The position numbers and the translations under genes are program-made. This document shows positions 18,423 through 28,884 of a DNA stretch of 64,000 nucleotides, piece by piece. The DNA is from an uncultured Pelagibacteraceae bacterium. Its GTDB lineage: Bacteria; Pseudomonadota; Alphaproteobacteria; Pelagibacterales; Pelagibacteraceae. The stretch lies in NCBI GenBank assembly GCA_902518595.1, contig CABYGR010000002.1:1-64000 (forward strand), read 5' to 3'. The notes under the pieces are model-generated. The model saw nothing but the letters and a program-made list of their open reading frames with translations, had not been told where the DNA came from and did not search any database. Each line of letters opens with the position of its first letter. Position 1 is the stretch's first letter.

Positions 18423-20611
18423 AAAAATTTTTTTACAGATCTTTTATAACTATATTTATTATTTTGTTACTTATTATAACTTATCTTAGTACCATTGGAA
18501 TAAATACAAATATTTTTAATTCAAATATATCTAAAAAAATAAAAGAATTTGATAAGAATTTAAATATTGAAATAAATAAAATATTTATAATATTAGATCC
18601 ACTTAAATTTAAAATTAAACTTAAAACCGTAGGGACTAATCTAAAATACGATAAAGAAACAATCCAATTAGAAAATATTAAATCGGATGTATCTTTAAAA
18701 TCATTATTAAACAAAGAATTTTCAATCAAAAAAGTAAATATTTCAACTAAGTCTATCGAAATTAATGGTTTGATTAAATTTTTAAGATTAGTTCAAAAAA
18801 ATCCTAAATATTATATTGCTGAAAAAGCAATTAAGAGAGGATATTTAATTGCAGATATTGATATTGAATTTGATGATAATGGAAATTTAAAAGATAACTA
18901 TAAAATTAAAGGTGTAGTAAAAGATGGTAAAATTAATATATTAAAAAGAAATAGATTAGAAGCTATTAATTTTATTTTTGAAGTAAAAAAAAATAAATTT
19001 CAATTAAATGATTTATATCTAAAAATTGAAAATGAAAATCTTGAATTACCTGAGACAATAATAGAAAAAAAAAATAATAAATATTTTGTCTCAGGAAAAT
19101 TGTTAAATAATCAAATTACTTTAACAGAAAATAGGATTAGTGATTATGTAAATTTAGAAGATATAAATTTTAGAATTAAAGAAATTATTTTTTCATCTGA
19201 AAATAATTTTAATTTTACAATAAACAATAAATTCAAAATTAAAGATTTAATTATTAGATCTAAAGTAAATTTGGTAAATTTAGAAATTGGAAATAGTTTA
19301 GATTTAAAAAATTTTTTTCCAGAAATTGAAAAAAAGTTTTTTTTGAAAAATAACCAGCTTGAAATAAATTATAAAAAAGACAATTTAAATATCCTAGGAT
19401 CAGGAAATGTTTTTTTTCAAAAAAAGCCTGATAAAATTGAATATAAGATCATTAAAAATAAAGATAATATAAATTTTAATACCAAATTATATATAAAAGA
19501 TAATAATCTCAAATTTGATTTATTAAACTTTGAAAAAAAAGATAAATCAAATTTAAAACTAGAAATTAAAGGTGAACATAAAATTAACAAAGGATTTTTG
19601 TTCAGTAAAATTAATTTAATAGAAAATAAAAATTCTATTTTAATAAATGATTTATTTTTATCTCATGACAATAAAATTGATAATGTAAAAAATATTACTT
19701 TGAACTATCAAGACCAAGATAAATTGAAAAATAACATTCAAATTAATAAAAAAAATAAAAATTATTTTATAATTGGTGACAGTCTAAATATAAATCGAAT
19801 AATCGATAATTTAATAGATTCTAAAAATAAAAAAAAATATAACTTATTTAAAAATGATTTTAAAATTAATATAAAAATTGACCAAACTTACTTGGATCAA
19901 AAAAATATTATAAAAAATCTTAAAGGATATTTGATATATAGTGATAACGAGATTTATGAATCTAAATTAGAATCAAGTTTTTCAAATAACAAAAAAATTA
20001 GATTTACTATAAATACAGATAATGGTGAAAAAATTACAACTCTTTATACTGACATAGCAAAACCATTTGTAGACAGATATAAATTTATTAAAGGATTTGA
20101 AGAGGGCAATTTAGATTTTTACTCCACTAAAAAAAATAATATTTCAAACTCAATATTAAAAATTGATAATTTTAAAGTACAGGAAGTTCCAATTTTGGCA
20201 AAATTACTTACTCTTGCTTCTCTTCAAGGAATAGCAGATTTGTTAACTGGTGAAGGCATAAGATTTACTGATTTTGAAATGAAATTTTCTAATCAAAACA
20301 AATTAATGAAAATCGAGGAAATGTATGCAATAGGTCCTGCAATCTCAATCTTGTTGGATGGTTATATTGAGAAGGACAAACTTATTAGTCTCCGTGGTAC
20401 ATTAGTTCCAGCAACCACAATAAATAGAACAATATCCTCAATTCCATTAGTTGGTAAAATTTTAGTTGGTAAAAAAGTAGGTGAAGGTGTTTTTGGTGTT
20501 AGTTTCAAAATTAAAGGTCCACCAAAAGATTTAAAAACAAATGTTAATCCTATTAAAACTTTAACTCCAAGATTTATAACTAGAACTTTAGAAAAAATAA
20601 AAAAAAATTAA
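18419..20611 (+). CDS. AsmA-like / DUF3971-type envelope protein
   Basis: The 730-residue product has one N-terminal membrane segment (about 5-25) and a long Asn/Lys/Ile-rich body of predicted beta strands. The C-terminal region (about 590-715) runs VPILAKLLTLASLQGIADLL, FTDFEMKF, ISLRGTLVPATTINRTISSIPLVGKILVG and GVFGVSFKIKGPP. That C-terminal pattern matches the AsmA/YhdP group, large inner-membrane proteins implicated in lipid transport to the outer membrane. The start overlaps the prfB stop by four bases. The stop shares TTAA with the opposing tyrS stop. Confidence 0.8.
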   Translation: MKKFFYRSFITIFIILLLIITYLSTIGINTNIFNSNISKKIKEFDKNLNIEINKIFIILDPLKFKIKLKTVGTNLKYDKETIQLENIKSDVSLKSLLNKEFSIKKVNISTKSIEINGLIKFLRLVQKNPKYYIAEKAIKRGYLIADIDIEFDDNGNLKDNYKIKGVVKDGKINILKRNRLEAINFIFEVKKNKFQLNDLYLKIENENLELPETIIEKKNNKYFVSGKLLNNQITLTENRISDYVNLEDINFRIKEIIFSSENNFNFTINNKFKIKDLIIRSKVNLVNLEIGNSLDLKNFFPEIEKKFFLKNNQLEINYKKDNLNILGSGNVFFQKKPDKIEYKIIKNKDNINFNTKLYIKDNNLKFDLLNFEKKDKSNLKLEIKGEHKINKGFLFSKINLIENKNSILINDLFLSHDNKIDNVKNITLNYQDQDKLKNNIQINKKNKNYFIIGDSLNINRIIDNLIDSKNKKKYNLFKNDFKINIKIDQTYLDQKNIIKNLKGYLIYSDNEIYESKLESSFSNNKKIRFTINTDNGEKITTLYTDIAKPFVDRYKFIKGFEEGNLDFYSTKKNNISNSILKIDNFKVQEVPILAKLLTLASLQGIADLLTGEGIRFTDFEMKFSNQNKLMKIEEMYAIGPAISILLDGYIEKDKLISLRGTLVPATTINRTISSIPLVGKILVGKKVGEGVFGVSFKIKGPPKDLKTNVNPIKTLTPRFITRTLEKIKKN

Positions 20612-21837
20612 ATTAATTCAATTTTGGCATGTCTTTTTTTACCAAGTGATAATTTTAAAAAATTATCTTTAAAATATTTTTGATCGATATTCATTTTATC
20701 ATCAGAAATAATTTCATTATTTATTTTCACTGCTTTTCCTTTAATCAATCTTCTTATTTCACTTTTTGATTTTTCTAATTTAGATAGAATTACAAGATCT
20801 AAAATATTTATATGATTTTTGAAATTATCTTTTTTTAATTTTATTGAAGGTAAATTTATACCTGTAGAATTTTCAGAGAATGCTTCTTGGGCAGCTTTTT
20901 CACAATTTATTGCTTCTTCTTTTCCGTGAAGCATTTTTGTTGCTTCATTTGCTAACAAAATTTTTAATTCATTAATTTCTTTATCTTTTATCTTCTCTAT
21001 TTCATCAATTGAAAGATCTGTAAAATAATTTAAGAATTTAATTACATCACGATCATCAGAATTTCTCCAGAATTGCCAATAATCATAAGGTGAAAGAAAT
21101 TGTTTATCTAACCAAACTGCTCCCGTTTCGGTTTTACCCATTTTTGCTCCAGTTGCTAAAGTAATTAATGGAGTTGTTAGTCCAAAAGCAATTTTATCTG
21201 AATATCTTTTTAATAACTCAACACCATTCACAATATTTCCCCATTGATCTGAGCCACCTAATTGAAGTACACAATTATGTTTTTTGTTTAATTCTAAAAA
21301 ATCATAAGCCTGTAAAATCATATAATTAAACTCCATATAACTTAATGATTGTTCTCTTTCTAATCGAGTTTTAACACTATCAAATGTTAACATTTTATTT
21401 ATTGTAAAATGTTTTCCAATATCTCTCAAAAAAGAAATATAATTCAAGTTTTTCAGCCAAGAGTAGTTATTAACAAAAATAGGTTTGATTTTTTCATTAT
21501 CAGAATTTAAATAGTTTTTTAAAATATTTTGGATATTTTTAATATTTTTTTCTATTTCGCTTTCACTCAAAATTTTTCTAGTTTTGTTTTTTCCTGAAGG
21601 GTCCCCAATTCTTGTTGTACCACCTCCTATCAAAACAATTGGTTGGTGCCCATGTTTTTGAAGTAATCTTAAGCACATGATTTGAAGTAAGCTGCCTACA
21701 TGTAAACTTCCAGCAGTACAATCGAAACCTATGTAAGCTTTAATTTTTTCTTTATCTAAAAGTTTAGATAGTTCATCATCTGCAGTACACTGATAATAAA
21801 AACCCCTATCTTTAAATTCTTTTAAAAATTTATTCAT
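20608..21837 (-). CDS. tyrS: Tyrosyl-tRNA synthetase
   Basis: The protein is 409 residues from the ATG at 21837; an upstream TTG at 21855 would add six residues and is less likely. This class I synthetase has YIGFDCTAGSLHVGSLLQIM (HIGH-type motif) near residue 35, YDFLELNKKHNCVLQLGGSDQWGNIVNG in the tyrosine pocket, and GAKMGKTETGAVWLD as the KMSKS equivalent. The C-terminal S4-like RNA-binding region contains KSKSEIRRLIKGKAVKIN. It is divergent from anmK across 47 bases. Confidence 0.95.
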   Translation of the reverse strand: MNKFLKEFKDRGFYYQCTADDELSKLLDKEKIKAYIGFDCTAGSLHVGSLLQIMCLRLLQKHGHQPIVLIGGGTTRIGDPSGKNKTRKILSESEIEKNIKNIQNILKNYLNSDNEKIKPIFVNNYSWLKNLNYISFLRDIGKHFTINKMLTFDSVKTRLEREQSLSYMEFNYMILQAYDFLELNKKHNCVLQLGGSDQWGNIVNGVELLKRYSDKIAFGLTTPLITLATGAKMGKTETGAVWLDKQFLSPYDYWQFWRNSDDRDVIKFLNYFTDLSIDEIEKIKDKEINELKILLANEATKMLHGKEEAINCEKAAQEAFSENSTGINLPSIKLKKDNFKNHINILDLVILSKLEKSKSEIRRLIKGKAVKINNEIISDDKMNIDQKYFKDNFLKLSLGKKRHAKIELI

Positions 21838-21884
21838 AAGTCTATACTTGGACAATATACAAATTTTTTTAAAAAAAAATAAAT

Positions 21885-23030
21885 ATGAGTAAAAAAATAT
21901 TTACCTCTTTAGGATTAATGAGTGGCACCTCAATGGATGGAATTGATGCATCAATAATCCAATCTGATGGAATTAAGGAATTTGAGCTAATATCAAATGA
22001 ATATTGTGAATTTGATAAGGATTTATACCAAAAAATAACAGCACTAAGAGACAAAATTTTTTCATCGAAAGATTTAACTAAAAATTTAAAGGATATTATT
22101 GAAATTGAGAGAAAATTTACATTATTTGTAAGTAAATTAGTCATTAGATTGGTTGAAAAAAACTCATTAATTCTAGATTTAATAGGCTTTCATGGTCAAA
22201 CAATTTTGCATCTACCAAAAGAGAAAATTTCTAAACAACTAGGTGATGGAAATCTTTTGTCACAATTAACAAAAACTAAAGTTGTTTATCAATTTAGGCA
22301 AAATGATTTAAATCATGGAGGTGAAGGTGCTCCTTTGACTCCAATATTTCATTTTTTGATATCTGGAATTTTAAAAACAAAATTTAATTTAGATTTTCCT
22401 ATGAAAATAATTAATATAGGTGGAATCACCAATGTCTCACAAATTAAGATTAATAATTCTGAGAATGAGAATTTATTTGCCTATGATATTGCTCCAGGAA
22501 ATTGTTTAATTGACGAATGGATCAGAAAAAAAAGTAATAAAAAATTTGACTTTAATGGTGATATTGCCTCAAGTGGAAAAATAAATGATTTAATATTAAA
22601 CCAAACAATTGATAATTTTAATATAAAAGACTTAAATAATTCATTAGATATAAAAAATTTTGATATTTCCTTTGCTCGTGGCTTAGGTTTAGAGGATGGA
22701 TGTGCAACAATTACAAAATATACTGCATATTTAATTTCAGAGGGTTTAAAAAAAATTGATGAAATTAATAATTTAAAAACAACAAATCTATATCTTTGTG
22801 GAGGAGGCAGAAAAAACAAGACTCTTATAAAAAATATTGATGAATATTTAAATGATAAAAAAATAAATTTGAAAAATATTGATGAATATGAATTTGATGG
22901 TGATTTTATAGAGTCACAAGCTTTTGCATATTTGGCCATAAGATCATATCTAGGCCTTCCTATATCTTATCCAAACACTACAAGAACTTCGAGATCTATT
23001 TCAGGTGGAATAATAGAAAAAAATTATTAA
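21885..23030 (+). CDS. anmK: Anhydro-N-acetylmuramic acid kinase
   Basis: AnmK (381 residues) cleaves and phosphorylates 1,6-anhydro-MurNAc recovered from peptidoglycan turnover, giving MurNAc-6-phosphate. The signature GLMSGTSMDGIDASI is near residue 7, followed by GFHGQTILH, INIGGITNVS, FAYDIAPGNCLIDEWI, LCGGGRKN and the C-terminal SQAFAYLAIR. All are typical of the ASKHA-fold AnmK family. It is divergent from tyrS and converges with a hydrolase gene through a shared TTAA stop. No murQ or other recycling gene is present in the window. Confidence 0.95.
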   Translation: MSKKIFTSLGLMSGTSMDGIDASIIQSDGIKEFELISNEYCEFDKDLYQKITALRDKIFSSKDLTKNLKDIIEIERKFTLFVSKLVIRLVEKNSLILDLIGFHGQTILHLPKEKISKQLGDGNLLSQLTKTKVVYQFRQNDLNHGGEGAPLTPIFHFLISGILKTKFNLDFPMKIINIGGITNVSQIKINNSENENLFAYDIAPGNCLIDEWIRKKSNKKFDFNGDIASSGKINDLILNQTIDNFNIKDLNNSLDIKNFDISFARGLGLEDGCATITKYTAYLISEGLKKIDEINNLKTTNLYLCGGGRKNKTLIKNIDEYLNDKKINLKNIDEYEFDGDFIESQAFAYLAIRSYLGLPISYPNTTRTSRSISGGIIEKNY

Positions 23031-23683
23031 TAAAGAGCAGTTTCTTTTTTTATGTATTTGTCTAAACTTTTAACTAGTAAATCTTCATTTTTAGAAAAAA
23101 AATGATTAGCCGCTGGTATAGATTGAAAATCTACTTTAATTCCTTTTTGGGAACTTAATCTTTTATCTAAATCTGTAATATACTCAAGTGGAACCAATTC
23201 ATCTTTTTTACCATAAACTATTAAGCCAGAAGTTGGACATGGTGATAAAAAAGAAAAATCATAGACATTAGGTTGAGGTGATATTGCAATAAATCTATTT
23301 ATTTCAGGCCTTCTCATCAACAATTGCATTGCAATCAAAGATCCAAATGAAAATCCTGACACCCAACATTGTGAATTATCAAAATTTTCTCTTTCTAACC
23401 AATCTAGTGCTGCCGCAGCATCAGCTAGTTCGCCCTGACCATTATCAAATTCACCATCACTTTTTCCAACTCCTCTGAAGTTAACTCGACAAACTGAAAA
23501 ATCATTATCCATAAAAGTTTTGAAAGTTTCTACGACAACTTTATTATTCATGGTGCCTCCATACTGAGGATGTGGTTGCAAAACCAGAGCTATAGGAGAT
23601 GTATTTTTTTTACTTTTATAATATTTAGCTTCAAGCCTTCCTACAGGACCAGGTATAAATATTTCTAAAATTTTGTTGTCCAT
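23027..23683 (-). CDS. Alpha/beta hydrolase (COG2945-like)
   Basis: This 218-residue cytosolic alpha/beta hydrolase has the nucleophile elbow GFSFGS near residue 107, an early LVLQPHPQYGGTMNNKVV with the oxyanion-type HPHP-like loop, NFRGVGKSDGEFDNG, the acid in YGKKDELVPLEYI, and the catalytic His in AANHFF. This arrangement is that of the short dienelactone-hydrolase-like group whose substrates are mostly unknown. The 134-base region upstream is shared with the divergent iscR promoter. Confidence 0.85.
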   Translation of the reverse strand: MDNKILEIFIPGPVGRLEAKYYKSKKNTSPIALVLQPHPQYGGTMNNKVVVETFKTFMDNDFSVCRVNFRGVGKSDGEFDNGQGELADAAAALDWLERENFDNSQCWVSGFSFGSLIAMQLLMRRPEINRFIAISPQPNVYDFSFLSPCPTSGLIVYGKKDELVPLEYITDLDKRLSSQKGIKVDFQSIPAANHFFSKNEDLLVKSLDKYIKKETALY

Positions 23684-23766
23684 AATTGATATTGATTATT
23701 ATTCTCAAAAAAAAAATTACATTTATCACAACTGCGTCACAAAATGTTAGTTTTTTTTTATTAATG

Positions 23767-23791
23767 ATACTTGACTATTTTAGTCAGGTTT
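23767..23791 (+). promoter_or_regulatory. Type 1 IscR-binding site overlapping the suf promoter
   Basis: An imperfect dyad with half sites TTGACT and AGTCAGG, separated by an AT core, fits the E. coli type 1 IscR consensus at 24 of 25 positions as I recall that consensus. It covers the -35 hexamer TTGACT (23771-23776). A -10 candidate TATATA lies at 23793-23798 with a 16-base spacer. Binding of the Fe-S form of IscR here would repress the iscR-suf operon, giving autoregulation. Confidence 0.75.
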
Positions 23792-23817
23792 ATATATACC
23801 CAATAAAATAAGCATTT

Positions 23818-24243
23818 ATGAAACTAACATCTAAAGGCAGATATGCGGTAATGGCTTTAGTGGATCTGGCAAGATTTGATAGCATCAACCCAGTTTCTCT
23901 TAGAGATATTTCTTTACGACAAGGTATTTCATTGGACTATTTAGAACAGATTTTCTCAAAATTAAGAAAAAAAGAAATAGTACAAAGTGTCAGAGGAACT
24001 CAAGGTGGATATGTTTTAAACAAAAAAGCTAGAGAAATAAAACTTACAAATATTTTTGATGCCGTAGATGAAAAAGTAAAAACTGTTCAATGTAAAAAAG
24101 AGTCAAAAAAAGGATGTACTGGGAAATTGACAAAATGTGTTGCACATAATCTTTGGGATGAATTAGAAAAACATATTAATGATTTTTTTAATGAAAAAAG
24201 TTTAGAAGATTTAGTTAAAAATAATAATGAAAAAAGAATTTAA
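23818..24243 (+). CDS. iscR: Rrf2-family Fe-S regulator, IscR type
   Basis: The 141-residue product has the Rrf2 winged helix ([14 protein letters not shown] at the start, then [22 protein letters not shown] as the recognition region). A cluster-binding loop carries Cys92, Cys100 and Cys107 with His110, spaced like the cysteines and histidine that hold the [2Fe-2S] cluster of IscR. It leads the suf operon and has a matching operator upstream, so it most likely represses iron-sulfur assembly when clusters are plentiful. sufB follows after two bases. Confidence 0.92.
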   Translation: MKLTSKGRYAVMALVDLARFDSINPVSLRDISLRQGISLDYLEQIFSKLRKKEIVQSVRGTQGGYVLNKKAREIKLTNIFDAVDEKVKTVQCKKESKKGCTGKLTKCVAHNLWDELEKHINDFFNEKSLEDLVKNNNEKRI

Positions 24244-24245
24244 AA

Positions 24246-25688
24246 ATGGATATTAGAGAAAAAAATATAGAAAATTTAAAAGATTATAAATATGGTTTTT
24301 CGACTGATATTGAAAATATCAGAGCTCCAAAAGGTTTAAATGAAACTGTAATTAAATTTATTTCAAATATTAAAAAAGAACCAAAATGGATGTTGGATTT
24401 TAGGTTAAAAGCTTTTGAAAGGTTTAAATTATTAAAAGAACCAGACTGGCAAAAACCTAAATATCCAAAAATAGATTATCAAGATTTATATTATTATTCA
24501 GCCCCTAAAAGCATGAGTGATAAACCAAAAAGTCTTGATGAATTAGATCCTAAACTTTTAGAAACTTACAAGAAACTTGGTATTCCATTACAAGAACAAG
24601 CAAGATTAAATGGTATTGCTGTTGATGCAGTTTTTGACTCGGTTTCTGTTGCAACAACTTTTAAAGAAGAATTAACCAAACAAGGGATAATTTTTTGTTC
24701 AATGTCAGAAGCTATACAAAAACATCCTGATTTAGTAAAAAAATATCTAGGAACTGTGATACCAACCACTGACCATTTTTTTGCTACTCTAAATTCTGCG
24801 GTATTTACAGATGGATCATTTGTTTATATTCCAGAAGGAATAAGATGCCCGATGGAACTTTCAACTTATTTTAGAATTAATGCTTCCGAGACAGGTCAAT
24901 TTGAAAGAACTCTTATTATAGCAGATAAAGGAAGTTATGTAAGTTATCTCGAAGGTTGCACTGCCCCTATGAGAGATGAAAATCAACTACATGCTGCGAA
25001 TGTAGAGTTAATTGCGTTAGATGACGCTGAGATAAAATATTCAACAGTTCAAAATTGGTATCCTGGTGATGAAAATGGAAAAGGGGGCATTTACAATTTT
25101 GTTACTAAAAGAGGATTATGCAAAGGCACTAATTCTAAAATTTCCTGGACTCAAGTTGAAACAGGCTCAGCTATAACTTGGAAATACCCAAGTTGTATTT
25201 TAAAGGGTGATAATTCAATAGGTGAATTTTATTCAATAGCAATTACCAACAATCATCAAAAAGCTGACACAGGAACTAAGATGATTCACTTAGGTAAAAA
25301 TACAAAAAGTAAAATTATTTCAAAAGGAATAAGTGCTGGATTTTCAGATATGACTTATAGAGGATTGGTTGATATTAATTCTAAAGCAAAAAATTCTAGC
25401 AATTATACTCAATGCGACTCTTTACTTATGGGAAATAAATGTGGTGCTCATACTGTTCCTTATATTAAAAATAAAAATTTTGACTCTAATATTGCTCATG
25501 AAGCAACAACATCAAAAATAAGTGAAGAGCAATTACATTACTGTCAGCAAAGAGGTTTAAGTCCAGAAGAGGCTGTAGGATTGATTGTTAATGGATTTTG
25601 TAAAGAAGTATTGCAACAATTACCTATGGAATTTGCAGTAGAGGCCCAAAAACTTGTAGGTATTAGTTTAGAAGGAAGTGTTGGCTAA
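24246..25688 (+). CDS. sufB: Fe-S cluster scaffold SufB
   Basis: SufB (480 residues) forms the SufBC2D scaffold on which [4Fe-4S] clusters are assembled. Conserved blocks include [42 protein letters not shown], the stretch around [11 protein letters not shown], and the C-terminal [19 protein letters not shown] with [18 protein letters not shown]. The cysteines expected for sulfur relay and cluster binding are present. It overlaps sufC by one base (TAATG). Confidence 0.96.
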   Translation: MDIREKNIENLKDYKYGFSTDIENIRAPKGLNETVIKFISNIKKEPKWMLDFRLKAFERFKLLKEPDWQKPKYPKIDYQDLYYYSAPKSMSDKPKSLDELDPKLLETYKKLGIPLQEQARLNGIAVDAVFDSVSVATTFKEELTKQGIIFCSMSEAIQKHPDLVKKYLGTVIPTTDHFFATLNSAVFTDGSFVYIPEGIRCPMELSTYFRINASETGQFERTLIIADKGSYVSYLEGCTAPMRDENQLHAANVELIALDDAEIKYSTVQNWYPGDENGKGGIYNFVTKRGLCKGTNSKISWTQVETGSAITWKYPSCILKGDNSIGEFYSIAITNNHQKADTGTKMIHLGKNTKSKIISKGISAGFSDMTYRGLVDINSKAKNSSNYTQCDSLLMGNKCGAHTVPYIKNKNFDSNIAHEATTSKISEEQLHYCQQRGLSPEEAVGLIVNGFCKEVLQQLPMEFAVEAQKLVGISLEGSVG

Positions 25689-26422
25689 TGCTTAAGATAA
25701 ATAATTTAAATGCTAACATTGATAGTAAGTCTATTTTGAAAGGTTTTTCCTTAAAGATTAATCCAGGAGAAGTGCATGCAATAATGGGTCCTAATGGATC
25801 AGGTAAGAGCACATTATCAAATATTTTATCTGGAAAAAAAGGGTATGATGTGACTGGAGAGATATTATTTGAAAATAAGAATTTATTCGATTTAGAAACT
25901 GAAGAAAGAGCACACCAAGGGATTTTTTTGGCTTTTCAATATCCACTAGAAATTCCAGGCGTTAATACAAACATTTTTCTTAAAACCTCTTTAAATGCAG
26001 TAAGAAAAGCTCGTGGAGAAAAAGAGCTAGATGCAATTGAATTTTTAAAACTTGTTAAAGAGAAAGCTAAAGATCTCAAATTTGATGAAGAAAAATTAAG
26101 CAGACAACTAAATGTAGGTTTTTCTGGTGGTGAAAAAAAGAAAAATGAAATTTTGCAAATGTCGATGTTGGCACCTAAGTTATCAATTTTAGATGAAACA
26201 GATTCAGGTTTAGACATTGATGCATTAAAAATTGTTGCAGACGGAGTAAACACACTCCGAAATAAGAAAAATTCATTTTTAATTATAACTCATTATCAAA
26301 GATTATTGGATTATATCAAACCAGACTTTGTGCATGTTTTAATAAATGGAAAAATAATTAAATCTGGTGGTCCAGAGTTAGCACTAGAGTTAGAAAAAAA
26401 AGGATATGAAAATTTTAATTAA
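25688..26422 (+). CDS. sufC: Fe-S assembly ATPase SufC
   Basis: This ABC-type ATPase (244 residues) is soluble and energises SufBD. The Walker A is GPNGSGKST near residue 35, the Q-loop lies in FLAFQYPLEIPGV, the signature is NVGFSGGEKKKNEILQM, Walker B is LSILDETDSGLDIDAL, and the H-loop His is in ITHYQRLL. The LDETDSGLD variant is typical of SufC. It lies between sufB and sufD with no gap. Confidence 0.96.
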   Translation: MLKINNLNANIDSKSILKGFSLKINPGEVHAIMGPNGSGKSTLSNILSGKKGYDVTGEILFENKNLFDLETEERAHQGIFLAFQYPLEIPGVNTNIFLKTSLNAVRKARGEKELDAIEFLKLVKEKAKDLKFDEEKLSRQLNVGFSGGEKKKNEILQMSMLAPKLSILDETDSGLDIDALKIVADGVNTLRNKKNSFLIITHYQRLLDYIKPDFVHVLINGKIIKSGGPELALELEKKGYENFN

Positions 26423-27670
26423 ATGACCGGACAAATTAAAACAGATTTTGAAAAAACAGTTAAAACTTCAGGTTTATCAGTTGATGATATAGAATTAAAA
26501 AAGAAATTCTTAGATAGATTTATTGCAGACGGTTTACCAAGTAGAAAAATTGAAAATTGGAAATTTTTAGACATTAATCAAATTATTCAAAAAAATATTG
26601 GAGAATTAAGTTTTTTTAATGACTACTCATCATCAAATAAAATAGATACATCAATTTTTATAAGTGGATTAGAACATAATAAAATTGTCTTTATTAATGG
26701 CAAGGTTGAAAAAATTGATTTCAGTTATGAAGAGAAAGAAAAAATAGAAATTAATGAAAGTTTTAAATTAGAGGATAAATTAGAAAATAGTAATTCATTA
26801 GTTGATTTAAATGGCGCATTCAGTAGTAAAATTTACAAAATTTTAATTAAAAAAGACTATTCTCTTAAAAAACCATTGATTGTTTATCACTCAACAAATA
26901 ATAAGATTAAATCAAAAAATATTAACTTAAGACTAGAGTTTAAACTAGAACAAAATAGCTCTTTAAGATTGATTGATAATTTTAATCATACTGCAGAACA
27001 AAATTTTATCAATATTTTTTATAATTTTGACTTAAAAAAAAATGCAGTTTTAAAGAATTTTAAAGTTGATAAAATACAAAATAAAAATATTACGTATTCT
27101 TATAATAATATAAATCAAGCTGAAAACAGTATTTCAGAAACATTCATATTATCTTGTGGATCTAGTTTTTTAAAGAACGAGATTAATTGTAATTTAATCG
27201 GTAAATATTCTTCAGCATTTGTGAATGGTATTTTTTTATTAACTGATAATCAACAACATGAAATTAGAACAATAATAAACCATTTAGTTGAAAATACAAA
27301 AAGCTATCAGTTAATTAAAAGTGTTCTTGGAAAAAAATCTAAGGCTGTGTATCAAGGAAAAATATTCGTTAATTCAGAGGCCCAAAAAACAGATGGTTAT
27401 CAATTAAGTAAAGCAATATTGTTGGATGAAACATCAGAATTTAATGCAAAACCAGAATTAGAGATTTATGCTGATGATGTAAAATGCTCTCATGGATCAG
27501 CTTCTGGAAGCTTAGATGAAAACTCAATATTTTATTTAATGACTAGAGGACTTAACTATCATCAATCTAAAGAATTATTGATTAACGGATATATACTTGA
27601 AGTAATTGAAAAAATTACCGACTCAGAAATTAAAAATTTAATTAAAAACATAATTGGATTAAAAGAATGA
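26423..27670 (+). CDS. sufD: Fe-S assembly protein SufD
   Basis: The 415-residue SufB paralogue completes the SufBC2D scaffold. The N-terminal third is divergent. The C-terminal beta-helix carries YQGKIFVNSEAQKTDGYQLSKAILLD, KPELEIYADDVKCSHGSASGSLDENSIFYLMTRG and LINGY, including the conserved Cys and His of VKCSHG. The start directly follows the sufC stop; the end overlaps sufS by four bases (ATGA). Confidence 0.95.
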   Translation: MTGQIKTDFEKTVKTSGLSVDDIELKKKFLDRFIADGLPSRKIENWKFLDINQIIQKNIGELSFFNDYSSSNKIDTSIFISGLEHNKIVFINGKVEKIDFSYEEKEKIEINESFKLEDKLENSNSLVDLNGAFSSKIYKILIKKDYSLKKPLIVYHSTNNKIKSKNINLRLEFKLEQNSSLRLIDNFNHTAEQNFINIFYNFDLKKNAVLKNFKVDKIQNKNITYSYNNINQAENSISETFILSCGSSFLKNEINCNLIGKYSSAFVNGIFLLTDNQQHEIRTIINHLVENTKSYQLIKSVLGKKSKAVYQGKIFVNSEAQKTDGYQLSKAILLDETSEFNAKPELEIYADDVKCSHGSASGSLDENSIFYLMTRGLNYHQSKELLINGYILEVIEKITDSEIKNLIKNIIGLKE

Positions 27671-28884
27671 ATTTAGATAATATCAAAAAGGAATTTCCTA
27701 TTTTCGATGAAAAAATTCAAAATAATGATTTAGTTTATCTAGATAGTGCTAATTCATCTCAAAAACCTAAGGTAGTTATAAATAGAATTAATGAATTTTA
27801 TACAAAACAGTTTTCAAATGTAGGAAGAAGTGTTCATTATTTGGCTGTTGCAGCTACAAATTTGTACGAGAATACTAGATCTTCAGTTCAGAAATATATT
27901 AATGCGAAAGATAAAAATGAGATTATTTTTACAAAAGGTGCAACTGAAGCTCTAAATTTAGTGGCAAATACTCTTGGTCAAAAATATTTAAATGAAGGAG
28001 ATGAAATAATACTAACTGAGCTAGAACATCATTCTAATTATGTTCCTTGGCATTATTTAAGAAAATCGAAGAACATAAAGATTAATTTTGCCGAAATAAA
28101 TGAGGCTGGAGAAGTGCCAATAGAAAATATTGAGAAGCTAATAACTCCTAAAACAAAAGTTATAGCCATTAATCACTTGTCAAATGTTACTGGTGCAATT
28201 TTACCTATCAAAGAAATAACAGAACTTGCACATTCAAAAGGAATTATTGTTGTAGTTGATGGTTGTCAGGGTGCACCTCATTTAAAATTAGATATGCAAG
28301 AACTTGATTGTGATTTTTATGCAATTTCTTGTCATAAAATGTATGGACCAACTGGTCTCGGAATATTATATGGAAAAAAGAAATGGTTAGAGGAACTTCC
28401 TCCCTATCAAGGTGGAGGAGGAATGATTAGAGAAGTTAAGAAGGATAGAATTACATATGGAGATCTACCAAATAAATATGAGGCAGGAACTATGGCTACA
28501 GCTCAGGTGATAGCTTTTGATCAATCTATTAAGTTTTTAGAAAGTATAGGAATTGAAAATATTATTAAACATGAAAAAGAATTAATTGAATATGGTCAAG
28601 AGATATTAAGAAAAAATAATTCAGTAAAAATAATTGGCAATCCAAAAAATAAAGGTGGAGTTTTGTCATTTACTATTGAAGGTGTACACCCTCATGACAT
28701 AGCAACTATTTTAGATGAAGATGGTGTTGCAATAAGAGCAGGTCACCATTGTTGTCAAATATTACATGATAAACTTGAAATTCCAGCAAGTGCTAGAGCT
28801 TCTATAGGTGTATATAATACCAAAGAAGATTTTGACCAATTAAATGAATCAATTAACAAGTGTAAAAAAATTTTTGATCTATAA
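27667..28884 (+). CDS. sufS: Cysteine desulfurase SufS
   Basis: This group II PLP-dependent desulfurase (405 residues) abstracts sulfur from cysteine as a protein persulfide. The PLP lysine is in AISCHKMYGPTGLG near residue 226, preceded by LTELEHHSNYVPW and VVDGCQGAPH. The catalytic cysteine lies in AIRAGHHCCQILH near residue 363. No sufE is present; sufU immediately downstream is the likely sulfur acceptor. Confidence 0.95.
   Translation: MNLDNIKKEFPIFDEKIQNNDLVYLDSANSSQKPKVVINRINEFYTKQFSNVGRSVHYLAVAATNLYENTRSSVQKYINAKDKNEIIFTKGATEALNLVANTLGQKYLNEGDEIILTELEHHSNYVPWHYLRKSKNIKINFAEINEAGEVPIENIEKLITPKTKVIAINHLSNVTGAILPIKEITELAHSKGIIVVVDGCQGAPHLKLDMQELDCDFYAISCHKMYGPTGLGILYGKKKWLEELPPYQGGGGMIREVKKDRITYGDLPNKYEAGTMATAQVIAFDQSIKFLESIGIENIIKHEKELIEYGQEILRKNNSVKIIGNPKNKGGVLSFTIEGVHPHDIATILDEDGVAIRAGHHCCQILHDKLEIPASARASIGVYNTKEDFDQLNESINKCKKIFDL

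Noticed and set aside
22481-22939. Open frame of 152 codons on the minus strand inside anmK
   Set aside because: It is a shadow of a clear AnmK coding sequence, rich in Phe/Leu/Ser runs, with no ribosome binding site or family match.
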